Counted from the stretch's first letter, positions 32,465-42,753 are shown. The stretch: DNA of 64,000 nucleotides from Clostridiales bacterium (GCA_004551945.1 SFPN01000013.1:67755-131754); one strand, 5' to 3'. Numbers and translations are program-made. The notes: a model not told the origin generated them from the letters alone.

Positions 32465-34570
32465 ATGGCACGTAAAGTTACCCTGGAAAACACCAGAAAC
32501 ATCGGCATCATGGCTCACATCGATGCCGGCAAGACTACCACCACCGAGCGTATCCTGTACTACACCGGCGTCAACTATAAGATTGGCGAAACCCATGACG
32601 GCACCGCCACCATGGACTGGATGGCACAGGAACAGGAGCGTGGTATCACCATCACCTCCGCCGCCACCACCTGCTACTGGAGCGGCACGGCAAATCAGTT
32701 CCCCCAGACCCGCATCAATATCATTGACACCCCGGGTCACGTGGACTTTACCGTGGAGGTGGAGCGTTCCCTGCGCGTGCTGGACGGCTCTGTTACCGTC
32801 ATGTGCGCCAAGGGCGGCGTGGAGCCCCAGTCCGAGACTGTGTGGCGCCAGGCTGACCACTACAAGGTTCCCCGGATGATCTATGTGAACAAGATGGACA
32901 TCATGGGTGCCGACTTCTACAATGTTCTGAACATGATCCACGACCGTCTGAAGTGTAACGCCGTGCCCATTCAGCTGCCCATCGGGAGCGAGGAAACCTT
33001 CAAGGGTATCATCGACCTGGTGGAGATGAACGCCGACGTATACTACGACAGCGTGGGCAAGGACATGCGCGTGGAGGATATCCCCGAGGACTTGATGGAC
33101 CTGGCCCAGGAATACCGGACCAAGCTCATCGACGCCTGCGCCGACCTGGACGACGAGATCATGGAGCTGGCTCTGGAGGAGCAGCCCATCCCCACCGAGC
33201 TGATCCGCAAGGCCCTGCGTAAGGGCACCATCGAGAACCTGCTGGTTCCCGTCACCTGCGGTACCTCTTACCGCAACAAGGGCGTGCAGAAGCTGCTGGA
33301 CGCAATCGTGGACTATATGCCCTCTCCCGTGGACATTCCCGCCATCAAGGGCGTGAACCCCGACACCGAGGAAGAGGACGAGCGTCCCGCCGACGACAGC
33401 GCTCCCTTCTCCGCTCTGGCATTCAAGATCGCTGCTGACCCCTATGTGGGCCGGCTGTCCTTCATCCGCGTGTACTCCGGTGTGCTGAACACCGGCACCT
33501 CCGTGCTCAACTCCACCAAGAAGCAGAGAGAGCGCATCGGCCGGATTCTGCAGATGCACGCAAACCACCGGGAGGATATCGAGACCGTCTACTCCGGCGA
33601 TATCGCCGCTGTGGTTGGCCTGAAGCACTCCACCACCGGTGACACCCTGTGCGACGACAAGGCTCCCATCATTCTGGAGTCCATGGAGTTCCCCGAGCCC
33701 GTTATCCGCGTGGCCATCGAGCCCAAGACCAAGGCCGGCCAGGAGAAGATGGGCGTTGCCCTCATGAAGCTGGCTGAGGAGGACCCCACCTTCAAGACCT
33801 ACACCGACGAGGAAACCGGTCAGACCATCATCGCCGGCATGGGCGAGCTCCACCTGGAGATCATCGTGGACCGTCTGCTCCGTGAGTACAAGGTGGAGGC
33901 CAACGTGGGCGCACCTCAGGTTGCCTACAAGGAGACCATCAAGAAGTCCGTGGAGCAGGATACCAAGTATGCCCGTCAGTCCGGCGGTAAGGGCCAGTAT
34001 GGTCACGTCAAGATCCGCCTGGAGCCCAACGAGTCCGGCAAGGGCTACGAGTTCGTCAACGAGATCGTGGGCGGCGCCATCCCCAAGGAATACATCCCCG
34101 CCGTGGACGCCGGTATTCAGGGCGCCATGCAGGCCGGCGTGATGGCCGGGTATCCCGTGGTGGACATCAAGGTCACCCTGTACGACGGCTCCTATCACGA
34201 GGTGGACTCCTCCGAAATGGCCTTTAAGATTGCCGGTTCCATGGCATTCAAGGAAGCCTGCCGCAAGGCAAATCCCTGCCTGCTGGAGCCCATCATGAAG
34301 GTTTCCGTTATCGTCCCCGAGGATTACATGGGCGACGTGATCGGCGATCTGAACTCCCGCCGCGGTCAGATCCAGGGCATGGAAGCCCGCCCCGGCGCGC
34401 AGCAGATCGACGCACTGGTTCCCCTGTCCGAGATGTTCGGCTACGCCACCGACCTGCGCAGCCGCACCCAGGGCCGCGGCCAGTACTCCATGGAACCCCA
34501 CAGCTATGTGGAGATCCCCAAGTCCATCACCGACAAGATTGTGGAAAAGCGCAACGGCGGGGCTCAGTAA
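32465..34570 (+). CDS. fusA: Elongation factor G
   Basis: 701 residues, the normal length. EF-G is the GTPase that drives translocation and, with RRF, ribosome recycling. G1 is AHIDAGKT, G3 is DTPGHVDFT and G4 is NKMD. Domain IV carries the conserved GGKGQYGHVKI tip region. Typical N-terminus ENTRNIGIMAHIDAGKTTTTERIL. It follows rpsG by 15 bases with GGAGGA as ribosome site, so it is co-transcribed. Confidence 0.97.
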   Translation: MARKVTLENTRNIGIMAHIDAGKTTTTERILYYTGVNYKIGETHDGTATMDWMAQEQERGITITSAATTCYWSGTANQFPQTRINIIDTPGHVDFTVEVERSLRVLDGSVTVMCAKGGVEPQSETVWRQADHYKVPRMIYVNKMDIMGADFYNVLNMIHDRLKCNAVPIQLPIGSEETFKGIIDLVEMNADVYYDSVGKDMRVEDIPEDLMDLAQEYRTKLIDACADLDDEIMELALEEQPIPTELIRKALRKGTIENLLVPVTCGTSYRNKGVQKLLDAIVDYMPSPVDIPAIKGVNPDTEEEDERPADDSAPFSALAFKIAADPYVGRLSFIRVYSGVLNTGTSVLNSTKKQRERIGRILQMHANHREDIETVYSGDIAAVVGLKHSTTGDTLCDDKAPIILESMEFPEPVIRVAIEPKTKAGQEKMGVALMKLAEEDPTFKTYTDEETGQTIIAGMGELHLEIIVDRLLREYKVEANVGAPQVAYKETIKKSVEQDTKYARQSGGKGQYGHVKIRLEPNESGKGYEFVNEIVGGAIPKEYIPAVDAGIQGAMQAGVMAGYPVVDIKVTLYDGSYHEVDSSEMAFKIAGSMAFKEACRKANPCLLEPIMKVSVIVPEDYMGDVIGDLNSRRGQIQGMEARPGAQQIDALVPLSEMFGYATDLRSRTQGRGQYSMEPHSYVEIPKSITDKIVEKRNGGAQ

Positions 34571-34613
34571 TCATTTTTCCCGCGGTTTTGCTGGAAAAAT
34601 CAGCAATTTCCAG

Positions 34614-34642
34614 TTGTAATTTCCCAGCATATCTTGTACAAT
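34614..34642 (+). promoter_or_regulatory. Promoter for tuf
   Basis: TTGTAA (34614-34619), a 17-base spacer and TACAAT (34637-34642) in the fusA-tuf gap, giving tuf its own transcription in addition to read-through. Confidence 0.8.
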
Positions 34643-34707
34643 AAGATTGCAACACACTCACACAGTAAAACGTTCTTTTACCTGTATTTTGAGGAGGATT
34701 ATCAATC

Positions 34708-35910
<1,203 letters not shown>

Positions 35911-35929
35911 TTCTCACTCCGTATTTTTC

Positions 35930-35963
35930 AGAAGGGCAAAGCTGCGGCTTTGCCCTTCTCTTT
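35930..35963 (+). terminator. Rho-independent terminator after tuf
   Basis: Twelve-base stem AGAAGGGCAAAG / CTTTGCCCTTCT, loop of six, then CTTTAT; the T run is short. Confidence 0.85.
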
Positions 35964-35995
35964 ATATTATATAAGATAGAAATCAGGAGATCACT

Positions 35996-36844
35996 ATGAC
36001 TGAAATCGACACCGAAGCCCTGGGGGAGAGCGTGGACCAGGGGGTCAAAAGCCTGCTCAACGGCGGCTGGGAGAAGGCGCTCATGACCATCCTTTTTGCT
36101 CTGGTGATCCTGGCGGTGTGCCTCATTGTCAAGCGGATTATGCTGAAGATCCTGGACCGGGGCCTGGACAGGAGCCATGTGGAGAAGAGCTTTCACGCCT
36201 TTATCCGCTCCGGGCTGAACATTGTCCTGTGGTTTATCACCATCATGATCGTGGCCGAGAGCCTGGGCATCAAGGCCACCTCTCTGCTGGCCCTGGTGAG
36301 CATCGCTGGTTTGGCGGTGTCCCTGTCCGTGCAGGACACCCTGGCCAACTTGGCGGGGGGACTGACCATCCTGAGCACCCAGCCCTTCAAGGTGGGGGAC
36401 TATGTGGAGATCGGCTCCACTGGCGGCACAGTCCAGGAAATCGGCATGGTCTACACCAAGCTCACCACCCTGGACAACCGCCGGATCGTGGTGCCCAACA
36501 GCACCGTGTCCGACGCCCAGGTGACCAACTACACCACCGAGCCCATCCGCCGGGTGGACCTGACAGTCTCCGCCTCCTATGACGCCCCGGTGGAGAAGGT
36601 GAAGGCCGCCGTCCAGTCCGTGGCGGCCGACCACGAGAAGGTCCTGCTGGACCCAGCCCCCTTTGTCCGCCTGACCGCCTACGGAGACAGCGCCCTGGAC
36701 TACGCCGTCCGTGTCTGGTGCGAAAACGCCGACTACTGGGACGTGTACCACGACATGCTGGAAGGCATCAAAGCCGCCTTCGACCGGGAGGGAATCTCCA
36801 TTCCCTATCCCCAGGTGGAGGTCAGCCTGCGCCGGGAGAAATAA
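35996..36844 (+). CDS. mscS: Small-conductance mechanosensitive channel MscS
   Basis: 282 residues, MscS-like length. It opens under membrane tension to release solutes on hypo-osmotic shock. Three N-terminal hydrophobic segments (about 22-45, 62-88 and 93-120) end in the Gly/Ala-rich pore helix TM3 (SLLALVSIAGLAVSLSVQDTLANLAGG). The beta domain follows with FKVGDYVEIGSTGGTVQEIGMVYTKLTTLDNRRIVVPNS, the best MscS signature. ATG 35996 has TCAGGAG six bases upstream. It is a single gene. Confidence 0.95.
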   Translation: MTEIDTEALGESVDQGVKSLLNGGWEKALMTILFALVILAVCLIVKRIMLKILDRGLDRSHVEKSFHAFIRSGLNIVLWFITIMIVAESLGIKATSLLALVSIAGLAVSLSVQDTLANLAGGLTILSTQPFKVGDYVEIGSTGGTVQEIGMVYTKLTTLDNRRIVVPNSTVSDAQVTNYTTEPIRRVDLTVSASYDAPVEKVKAAVQSVAADHEKVLLDPAPFVRLTAYGDSALDYAVRVWCENADYWDVYHDMLEGIKAAFDREGISIPYPQVEVSLRREK

Positions 36845-36846
36845 CG

Positions 36847-36904
36847 AAAGCCTGCTGGCAGGCGGGAACAGCCTTGGCTGGACCGCCGGGACAGCAGGCT
36901 TTTC
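36847..36904. terminator. Terminator between mscS and the convergent DUF4830 gene
   Basis: Stem AAAGCCTGCTG / CAGCAGGCTTT with further internal pairing (GGCGG / CCGCC), then T residues. It can serve both strands. Confidence 0.85.
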
Positions 36905-36907
36905 TCT

Positions 36908-37411
36908 TTATTCCTCCACGGTCTTCATGGGGTATTCCAGCCCCTGGGTGAAGCCATCCCCCTGGCTGCAATAGATTTCGCCCCCGATGATGGTCTTCTG
37001 GTACACCAGCAGGCTGGCCCAGATGTGCTCCTGAAGGCCAGGGTAGTTTTTCACCTGATAGGTGTACCGCTTCACGGTCTTTCCGCTGTACTGGGTCAGG
37101 TCAAAGCCCTGCTCCGACTGAAGGGCCAGGTACTCGTCGTAGGAGGCGTCAAAGGTTTCGGGGATCAGAATTTCTTCCACGGAGGCTGGCTCGTCGGCCA
37201 CCAGCCAGCCGAAGCTCTCCAGATAGGCCACCCGGTCCTGGTCGTTTTTGATGCCGGTGGGGTCCGGCTGCTGGAGCTGGGCGGCGGCCTCGGCGGCCTG
37301 GATATTCTGGGTCAGCCCCAGTCCGGCCCCCAGAACGGCTATGGTCAAAACCAACAGAATGGCGCTGACGGCCAGCCGGCCCCGGTGAACTTTTTTGGTG
37401 ATAATGAACAT
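36908..37411 (-). CDS. DUF4830 domain protein, signal-anchored
   Basis: 167 residues. A basic N-terminus (KKVHRGR) precedes one hydrophobic helix (about residues 12-34), then an exported domain. The DUF4830 pattern is visible: RVAYLESFGWLVADEP, ILIPETFDASYDEYLALQSEQGFDLTQYSGKTVKRYTYQV and a late LVYQKTIIGGEIYC. The family occurs in Clostridia and has no known role. It is a lone minus-strand gene. Confidence 0.85.
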   Translation of the reverse strand: MFIITKKVHRGRLAVSAILLVLTIAVLGAGLGLTQNIQAAEAAAQLQQPDPTGIKNDQDRVAYLESFGWLVADEPASVEEILIPETFDASYDEYLALQSEQGFDLTQYSGKTVKRYTYQVKNYPGLQEHIWASLLVYQKTIIGGEIYCSQGDGFTQGLEYPMKTVEE

Positions 37412-37593
37412 GAATGACAGCTCCTCTCCTAGGGGTGAAAGGTATGGGATCGCCTGTGGGCAGCCTGCCGGGCCGGAGCCGGGGCAAGGCGCGGCGGGGG
37501 AAATCTTTGCCTTACCCTATGTTTTTGCTCCGGGATTTATGATACAATACACAAAATACCCCCTTGGATTCCGGGGGAAGGGAGGAAAACACC

Positions 37594-38295
37594 ATGGAAC
37601 GACTGGACAAGCTGCTGGCTGCCACCGGGCGGTGGTCCCGGAAGGAGGCCAAGGCCCTCATCAAGGCGGGCCGGGTGCAGGTGGCGGGGGAGCGCCCGGC
37701 CGGGCCGGAGGACAAGGTGGAGCCAGGCACCCTGGTCACCGTGGACGGCCGCCCCATCTCCACGGAGACCTATGTGTATGTGATGCTGAACAAGCCCGCC
37801 GGGGTGATTTCCTCCACCGAGGACCCCCGGGAGGAGACGGTTCTCTCCCTGCTGCCCAATCAGCTGCGGCGGCTGGGCCTGTTCCCGGTGGGCCGGCTGG
37901 ACAAGGACACTGAGGGTCTGCTCCTGCTCACCAACGACGGCCCCCTGGCCCACCAGCTGCTGGCTCCCAACCGCCATGTGGACAAGGTCTACTACACAGA
38001 GGTGGACGGCCAGTTGGACGAAGCCGACCGGGAAGCCTTTCGGGAAGGGCTTACGCTTGCCGACGGGACAGTGTGCCGCCCCGCGGCGCTGGAGATTCTG
38101 GCGGACCCCAGCCAGGCCCTTGTGACCCTGCGGGAGGGGAAGTACCACCAGGTCAAGCGGATGCTGGCCGCCCGGGGCAAGCCGGTGGTGTATTTAAAGC
38201 GCCTGTCCATGGGCCCTCTCACCCTGGACCCGTCCCTGCCCACGGGCCGCTGGCGGATGCTCTCACAAGAAGAGCGGGCCGCGCTGGGCCGATAG
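37594..38295 (+). CDS. Pseudouridine synthase, RsuA/RluB family
   Basis: 233 residues. It isomerises a uridine in rRNA; RsuA acts on 16S U516 and RluB on 23S. An S4 domain is N-terminal (MERLDKLLAATGRWSRKEAKALIKAGRVQV). The catalytic Asp is in GRLDKDTEGLLLLTND, followed by KVYYTEVDG and EGKYHQVKRMLAA. ATG 37594 has GGGAGG eleven bases upstream; the earlier in-frame TTG at 37564 would add ten residues outside the S4 domain. 16S specificity (RsuA) seems more likely from length, but is not certain. Confidence 0.92.
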   Translation: MERLDKLLAATGRWSRKEAKALIKAGRVQVAGERPAGPEDKVEPGTLVTVDGRPISTETYVYVMLNKPAGVISSTEDPREETVLSLLPNQLRRLGLFPVGRLDKDTEGLLLLTNDGPLAHQLLAPNRHVDKVYYTEVDGQLDEADREAFREGLTLADGTVCRPAALEILADPSQALVTLREGKYHQVKRMLAARGKPVVYLKRLSMGPLTLDPSLPTGRWRMLSQEERAALGR

Positions 38296-38340
38296 AGGGA
38301 ATGTTTTCGGCGTTTTCCACAAAAATTCACGAAAAACCTA

Positions 38341-38369
38341 TTGAAATCGTTCCGGGGAACCGTTATAAT
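38341..38369 (+). promoter_or_regulatory. Promoter for the PucR-like/ftsEX operon
   Basis: TTGAAA (38341-38346), a 17-base spacer and a perfect TATAAT (38364-38369). Confidence 0.85.
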
Positions 38370-38434
38370 AATAGCCATTGAACTGCGTGAAATTCTGCAA
38401 ACGGCTGGTTCTCATCGCTTTCGCAGGATTCGGA

Positions 38435-38458
38435 ATGAAATCACGAACCTGATTTCAT
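38435..38458. promoter_or_regulatory. Dyad in the leader of the PucR-like regulator
   Basis: ATGAAATCA / TGATTTCAT around CGAACC: a perfect nine-base inverted repeat 66 bases after the minus-10 box and 33 bases before the start codon. It could be an operator for the regulator encoded next to it or an mRNA hairpin. Confidence 0.5.
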
Positions 38459-38490
38459 GGTTCTGAGAGATAGAGACAGGAGGAAAAGAC

Positions 38491-39582
38491 ATGTCCAGCA
38501 GAGTTTTTCAAAGCATCGTGCTCCAAATGAAGGAGTGCACGGACCGCGTCATTGGCGTCGTGGACGACCAGGGAACCGTGGTATCCTGCAACCAGCTGAC
38601 CTGGATCGGAGAAAAGTGGGAGGGCGCCGCTTCCGCCTTGAATGTGAACGATTCCGCCGTGATCATTTACGGGGACAAGACCTTCAAACCTCTGGCCAAC
38701 CGGGGTTCCCACTTCGACTACGCCGCCTTTGTCCAGGGCAGCGACGACCAGGCCAAGCTCATCTGCTCCATGGTCACCGTGGCCCTCAACAGCGCCAAGA
38801 CCTACTATGAGGAAAAGTACGACAAGACCGCCTTTGTCAAGAGCATCATCTCCGACAACATTCTGTTGGGGGACATCTATGTCCGGGCCAAGGAGCTCCA
38901 CTTTGCCTCGGAGGCCCAGCGGGCTGTCTTCCTGGTCCGCCAGGTGGGCTCGGCGGAGATTGCCGCGGTGGACGTGGTTCAGAACATGTTCTCCGACAGC
39001 CAGGAGGACTTTGTCATTTCCATTAACGAAACCGACATTGCCGTCATCAAGATGCTCAGCGACGGCAGCGACAGCAAGGAGATCTACAAGATCGCCAAGA
39101 ACATCGAGGACACCCTGGCCCAGACCCTGAAAATCAAGACCACCATCGGCATCGGCACCGTGGTGGGTCACATCCGGGACCTGGCCCGGGCCTACAAGGA
39201 GGCCGGCGTGGCCATCGACGTGGGCAAGGTCTTCGACACCGAGAAAACCATCATCAACTACGAGAACCTGGGCATCGGCCGGCTGATCTATCAGCTGCCC
39301 ACCGTCATGTGCGAGATGTTCCTCCAGGAAGTCTTTAAGAAGAACCCCATTGACGCTCTGGATCAGGAAACCCTGTTCACCATCAACAAGTTCTTTGAAA
39401 ACAACCTGAACGTCTCCGAGACCGCCCGGAAGCTCTTCGTCCACCGGAACACCCTGGTGTACCGCCTGGAGAAGATCAAGAAACTCACCGGCCTGGACCT
39501 GCGGGAGTTCGACGACGCCATCACCTTCAAGGTTGCCTTGATGGTGAAGAAGTACCTGGTGTCCCGGGGTATCGACTCCTGA
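38491..39582 (+). CDS. PucR/CdaR-type transcriptional regulator
   Basis: 363 residues. The C-terminal PucR helix-turn-helix is clear: NLNVSETARKLFVHRNTLVYRLEKIKKLTGLDLREFDDAITFKVAL (about residues 307-352). The middle GGDEF-like degenerate domain includes IKTTIGIGTVVGHIRDLARAYKEAGVAIDVG. The N-terminal 120 residues may bind a ligand. Such regulators respond to small metabolites in other bacteria; the signal here is unknown. It is transcribed ahead of ftsE with a 49-base gap, so it may control ftsEX or simply share the transcript. Confidence 0.87.
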   Translation: MSSRVFQSIVLQMKECTDRVIGVVDDQGTVVSCNQLTWIGEKWEGAASALNVNDSAVIIYGDKTFKPLANRGSHFDYAAFVQGSDDQAKLICSMVTVALNSAKTYYEEKYDKTAFVKSIISDNILLGDIYVRAKELHFASEAQRAVFLVRQVGSAEIAAVDVVQNMFSDSQEDFVISINETDIAVIKMLSDGSDSKEIYKIAKNIEDTLAQTLKIKTTIGIGTVVGHIRDLARAYKEAGVAIDVGKVFDTEKTIINYENLGIGRLIYQLPTVMCEMFLQEVFKKNPIDALDQETLFTINKFFENNLNVSETARKLFVHRNTLVYRLEKIKKLTGLDLREFDDAITFKVALMVKKYLVSRGIDS

Positions 39583-39631
39583 TATCCCATCGGCCCTGCC
39601 CAGGCGGCGGTGATCGAGAAGGAGTGTTACT

Positions 39632-40318
39632 TTGATTCGCCTGACAGATATCCACAAAGAGTACGAAAACGGAACGAAAGCCCTGAAGGGCGTGAGCCTG
39701 CAGATTGACGACGGGGACTTTATCTTTCTGGTGGGGCCTTCCGGCTCCGGCAAGTCCACCATCATCAAGCTCATCACCGGGGAGATCCAGGCCACCGACG
39801 GCCAGCTGATGGTCAACGGCTACAACATGAACGACATCAGCGAAAAACAGATTCCCCTGATGCGCCGCACCCTGGGGGTGGTGTTCCAGGACTTCCGTCT
39901 CATTGAGAAAAAGACGGTGAACGAAAACCTGGAGGTAGCCATGCGGGCCGTGGGAGCCGTCCCCCGGGAGATCCAGCGCCGGATTCCCTATGTGCTGGGT
40001 CTGGTGGGCCTCACCGGCAAGGGCCGGCAGTATCCCACCCAGCTTTCCGGCGGCGAGCAGCAGCGTGTGGCCATCGCCCGCGCCTTGGCCAACAACCCCA
40101 GCGTGATCATTGCCGACGAGCCCACCGGCAACCTGGACCCCGCCCGCTCCCTGGAGATCATGTCTCTGCTGGAGAAGATCAACGACATGGGCACCACCGT
40201 TCTGGTGGTCACCCACGAGCGGGAGCTGGTCAACCGGTTCAGCAAGCGGGTGGTGGCCATTGAAAGCGGCAGGATCATCAGCGATGCTTCGGGAGGGTAT
40301 TACGGAAATGGTCGCTAA
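39632..40318 (+). CDS. ftsE: Cell division ATP-binding protein FtsE
   Basis: 228 residues. The ABC-type ATPase of the FtsEX complex, which controls cell-wall hydrolases at the septum or side wall. Walker A is G35-PSGSGKST, the ABC signature is LSGGEQQRVAIARAL and Walker B is VIIADEPTGNLD. It starts at TTG 39632 after AAGGAG. It overlaps ftsX by 11 bases. Confidence 0.95.
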   Translation: MIRLTDIHKEYENGTKALKGVSLQIDDGDFIFLVGPSGSGKSTIIKLITGEIQATDGQLMVNGYNMNDISEKQIPLMRRTLGVVFQDFRLIEKKTVNENLEVAMRAVGAVPREIQRRIPYVLGLVGLTGKGRQYPTQLSGGEQQRVAIARALANNPSVIIADEPTGNLDPARSLEIMSLLEKINDMGTTVLVVTHERELVNRFSKRVVAIESGRIISDASGGYYGNGR

Positions 40319-41195
40319 TCAAATTTGGTATCATATCAAAGAGGGCTTCCGCAGTATCTTTACCCATGGGCTCATGTCGTTTGCCTCTGTGTGCATGATC
40401 GTGGCCTGCCTTCTGATTATGGGTTCCTTCTCCCTGGTGGCGGTGAACATCAATCACATGCTCAGCGACCTGGAGGATGAGAACGAATTTCTTGCGTACG
40501 TAGACGACAGCTACACCGAGGAGGAGGCCAGAAGCCTGCAAACCAGGCTGGAGAGCATCCCCAACGTGTCTGCGGTCACCTTTATCAGCCGGGAGGAGGC
40601 CTTGCAGAACTTCCGGAATGAGCAGAGCAACGCGGCTCTGTTCCAGGATCTGGACCCCTCCACCCTGCGGGACCGGTACAGCATCCACGTGGAGGAGATT
40701 GAAGGCCTCAGCGATGCCGCCGCCCAGGTGGAGCAGGTGGAGGGCATTGCCGAGGTCCGGGCCTCCCTGGAAATTGCCGACGGCTTTGTGATGCTGCGCA
40801 ACGTGGCCAGCGCCATTGCTATCATCCTGGTGGTGATGCTGGTGGTCATCTCCATCTTCATCATTGCCAACACCATTAAGCTTGCCACCTTCACCCGGCG
40901 GGAGGAGATCGCCATCATGAAGATGTGCGGCGCCACCAACTGGTTCATCCGCTGGCCCTTCCTGGTGGAGGGTGTGCTGCTGGGCCTCTTCGGCGGTGTG
41001 CTGGCCTACCTGGCCCAGTGGGGGATTTACGGCCTCATTGGCAAGGCCATGCAGGAGAGCGGTATTCTGTCCATCATCACCATGATTCCCTACGCTAACA
41101 TGGCCAGCACGGTGCTGTTGGTGTTCCTGGCTGTCAGCTTTGTCATCGGCGCGGGCGGTTCGGCTCTGGCCATCCGCAAGTTCCTGAAGGTGTAA
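40308..41195 (+). CDS. ftsX: Cell division protein FtsX
   Basis: 295 residues. The membrane partner of FtsE. Four membrane helices are visible: about residues 19-45, then three in the C-terminal half (about 165-190, 215-240 and 265-290). The large outer loop (VEEIEGLSDAAAQVEQVEG) would bind a hydrolase or its activator. The ATG at 40308 has GGGAGGG ten bases upstream; the conserved start is IWYHIKEGFRSIFTHGLMS. No M23/EnvC- or PcsB-like gene follows. Confidence 0.94.
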   Translation: MVANQIWYHIKEGFRSIFTHGLMSFASVCMIVACLLIMGSFSLVAVNINHMLSDLEDENEFLAYVDDSYTEEEARSLQTRLESIPNVSAVTFISREEALQNFRNEQSNAALFQDLDPSTLRDRYSIHVEEIEGLSDAAAQVEQVEGIAEVRASLEIADGFVMLRNVASAIAIILVVMLVVISIFIIANTIKLATFTRREEIAIMKMCGATNWFIRWPFLVEGVLLGLFGGVLAYLAQWGIYGLIGKAMQESGILSIITMIPYANMASTVLLVFLAVSFVIGAGGSALAIRKFLKV

Positions 41196-41219
41196 TACGG
41201 ATTCTTAAGGAGGAGCCCT

Positions 41220-41342
41220 ATGCACAAGCAGAAAAAGGGCCGGGACCCCATGCGGTTTCAGAAGCGGGTTGCCGCGGTGATCGCCATTGTCCTGTGCCTG
41301 TCTCTGGTGCTCTCCCTGGTGGCGGGCCTGCTGGCCTACTGA
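41220..41342 (+). CDS. 40-residue single-pass membrane peptide between ftsX and ctpA
   Basis: ATG 41220 has AAGGAGGAG six bases upstream. The peptide has a basic N-terminus (HKQKKGRDPMRFQKR) and one hydrophobic helix (VAAVIAIVLCLSLVLSLVAGLLAY), then stops. It lies 24 bases after ftsX and ends before a terminator-like hairpin. No family was recognised. Ribosome site, topology and position support a real gene; it might be a small regulator or partner of FtsEX, which is a guess. Confidence 0.72.
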   Translation: MHKQKKGRDPMRFQKRVAAVIAIVLCLSLVLSLVAGLLAY

Positions 41343-41365
41343 CCGGGACGAGACAGAAGAAAGCC

Positions 41366-41398
41366 AAAGAAGCGGCAGCCAAGGCAGCCGCTTCTTTT
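41366..41398 (+). terminator. Terminator-like hairpin before ctpA
   Basis: Eleven-base stem AAAGAAGCGGC / GCCGCTTCTTT, then TTGATTTT. It likely ends the ftsEX transcript, at least partly. Confidence 0.75.
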
Positions 41399-41438
41399 GA
41401 TTTTGGGTCATCCGGAAGGGATGAAAGGAGACTTGTCT

Positions 41439-42626
41439 ATGGAACAGACCAAACCGAAAAAAACCGTCTCCCGCACCAAGGCGGTGATCGCCTGCGTGCT
41501 CTGCCTGGTGATCGGCGGGGGAGCTGCCCTGGCGGGGGTGTGGGCCTGCATCGGCACGGACGGCCTGGCCCTTCTCCAGGCGGACCGGCTCATCCGGGAG
41601 AAGTTTGTGGGGGAGTATGACGCCACAACCCACCGGGAGGCCACCCTGGAGGCCATGGTGGATTCCCTGGGGGACCGGTGGTCCTACTACCTGACCCCCG
41701 AGGAGTATGAAAACGTCCGGGACACCCGGAAGAATGCCTATGTGGGCATCGGCGTCACTGTCAGCCGGGAAGGGGCGGAAAACGGCCTGCTGATCCTGGC
41801 GGTGACCCCGGGAGGGCCCGCAGAGGAGGCGGGGCTGGCCGCCGGGGAGATCATCCGGTCGGTGGACGGCCAGGGGGTCACCCAGGAAAACCAGGACGCC
41901 ATCATGGACGCCATCAAGGGGACCGAAGGCTCCACCGTCCAGCTGGAGGTGGAGGGAACCGACGGGGCCCGCCGCACGGTGGAGGTGGAGCGCCGCACCG
42001 TCCGGGGCGTCACCGCCCAGTGGACCATGCTGGAGGGGGACGTGGGCCTCATCACCATCCAGAACTTCTATGAGGGCACCGCCGATTTGGTGTCCCAGGG
42101 GGTGGAGGAGCTCACCGGCCAGGGGGCCAGAGCCCTGGTGCTGGACGTGCGCAACAACCCCGGGGGGTATGTCACCGAGCTGACCCAGATCCTGGACCTG
42201 CTGCTGCCGGAGGGGGATATCTTCGTGAGCCGCACCAAGGATGGCTCGGAGTCGGTGTATACCTCGGACGCAGACTGCGTGGACCTGCCCCTGGCGGTGC
42301 TGGTCAACGGGGAGAGCTACAGCGCGGCAGAGTTTCTGGCCGCCCAGCTCCGGGAGAGCGCCGGGGCGGTGGTAGCCGGGACCCGGACCTCCGGCAAGGG
42401 CTACTCCCAGATGCTCTACCGGCTGGCCGACGGCAGCGCCATCGGCCTGTCCACCGCCCGGTACTACACCGGAGGCGGGGTCTCCCTCATTGGCACCGGC
42501 CTGGACCCGGACCCCTCGGTGGCTCTCACCCAGGAGGCGGAGGAGAAGCTCCTGGTGGGCCAGCTGCCCTATGAGGAGGATCTCCAGCTCCAGGCGGCCA
42601 TCCGGGCCCTGAACCTGGATTCCTGA
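41439..42626 (+). CDS. Carboxy-terminal processing protease (S41, CtpA type)
   Basis: 395 residues. An exported Ser-Lys protease that trims or degrades envelope proteins. One N-terminal membrane anchor (about residues 13-35), then a PDZ domain (NAYVGIGVTVSREG to IIRSVDGQGV). The S41 core has catalytic S295 in NGESYSAAEF and K320 in TSGKGYSQ, with the usual 25-residue gap. ATG 41439 has AAAGGAG ten bases upstream. Location after ftsEX suggests a role in envelope remodelling, but a terminator intervenes. Confidence 0.93.
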   Translation: MEQTKPKKTVSRTKAVIACVLCLVIGGGAALAGVWACIGTDGLALLQADRLIREKFVGEYDATTHREATLEAMVDSLGDRWSYYLTPEEYENVRDTRKNAYVGIGVTVSREGAENGLLILAVTPGGPAEEAGLAAGEIIRSVDGQGVTQENQDAIMDAIKGTEGSTVQLEVEGTDGARRTVEVERRTVRGVTAQWTMLEGDVGLITIQNFYEGTADLVSQGVEELTGQGARALVLDVRNNPGGYVTELTQILDLLLPEGDIFVSRTKDGSESVYTSDADCVDLPLAVLVNGESYSAAEFLAAQLRESAGAVVAGTRTSGKGYSQMLYRLADGSAIGLSTARYYTGGGVSLIGTGLDPDPSVALTQEAEEKLLVGQLPYEEDLQLQAAIRALNLDS

Positions 42627-42637
42627 TTCAGCCTGAC

Positions 42638-42682
42638 TCCGGGGGATTTTCCCAAGAAAATTCCTCCGGAGCCACTTTTTTT
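42638..42682 (+). terminator. Rho-independent terminator after ctpA
   Basis: Imperfect stem CTCCGGGGGATTTTC / GAAAATTCCTCCGGAG with a short loop, then seven T after a CCAC spacer. Confidence 0.75.
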
Positions 42683-42724
42683 GTCCAAAAAGGGGAGGTT
42701 GGGGCGAAGGGAAAAGGGATGGTC

Positions 42725-42753
42725 TTGACAGACCGGAATAAACTACCTATAAT
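42725..42753 (+). promoter_or_regulatory. Perfect-consensus promoter for greA-lysS
   Basis: TTGACA (42725-42730), a 17-base spacer and TATAAT (42748-42753). This is the only exact consensus promoter with optimal spacing in the window; the leader is about 95 bases. Confidence 0.93.
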
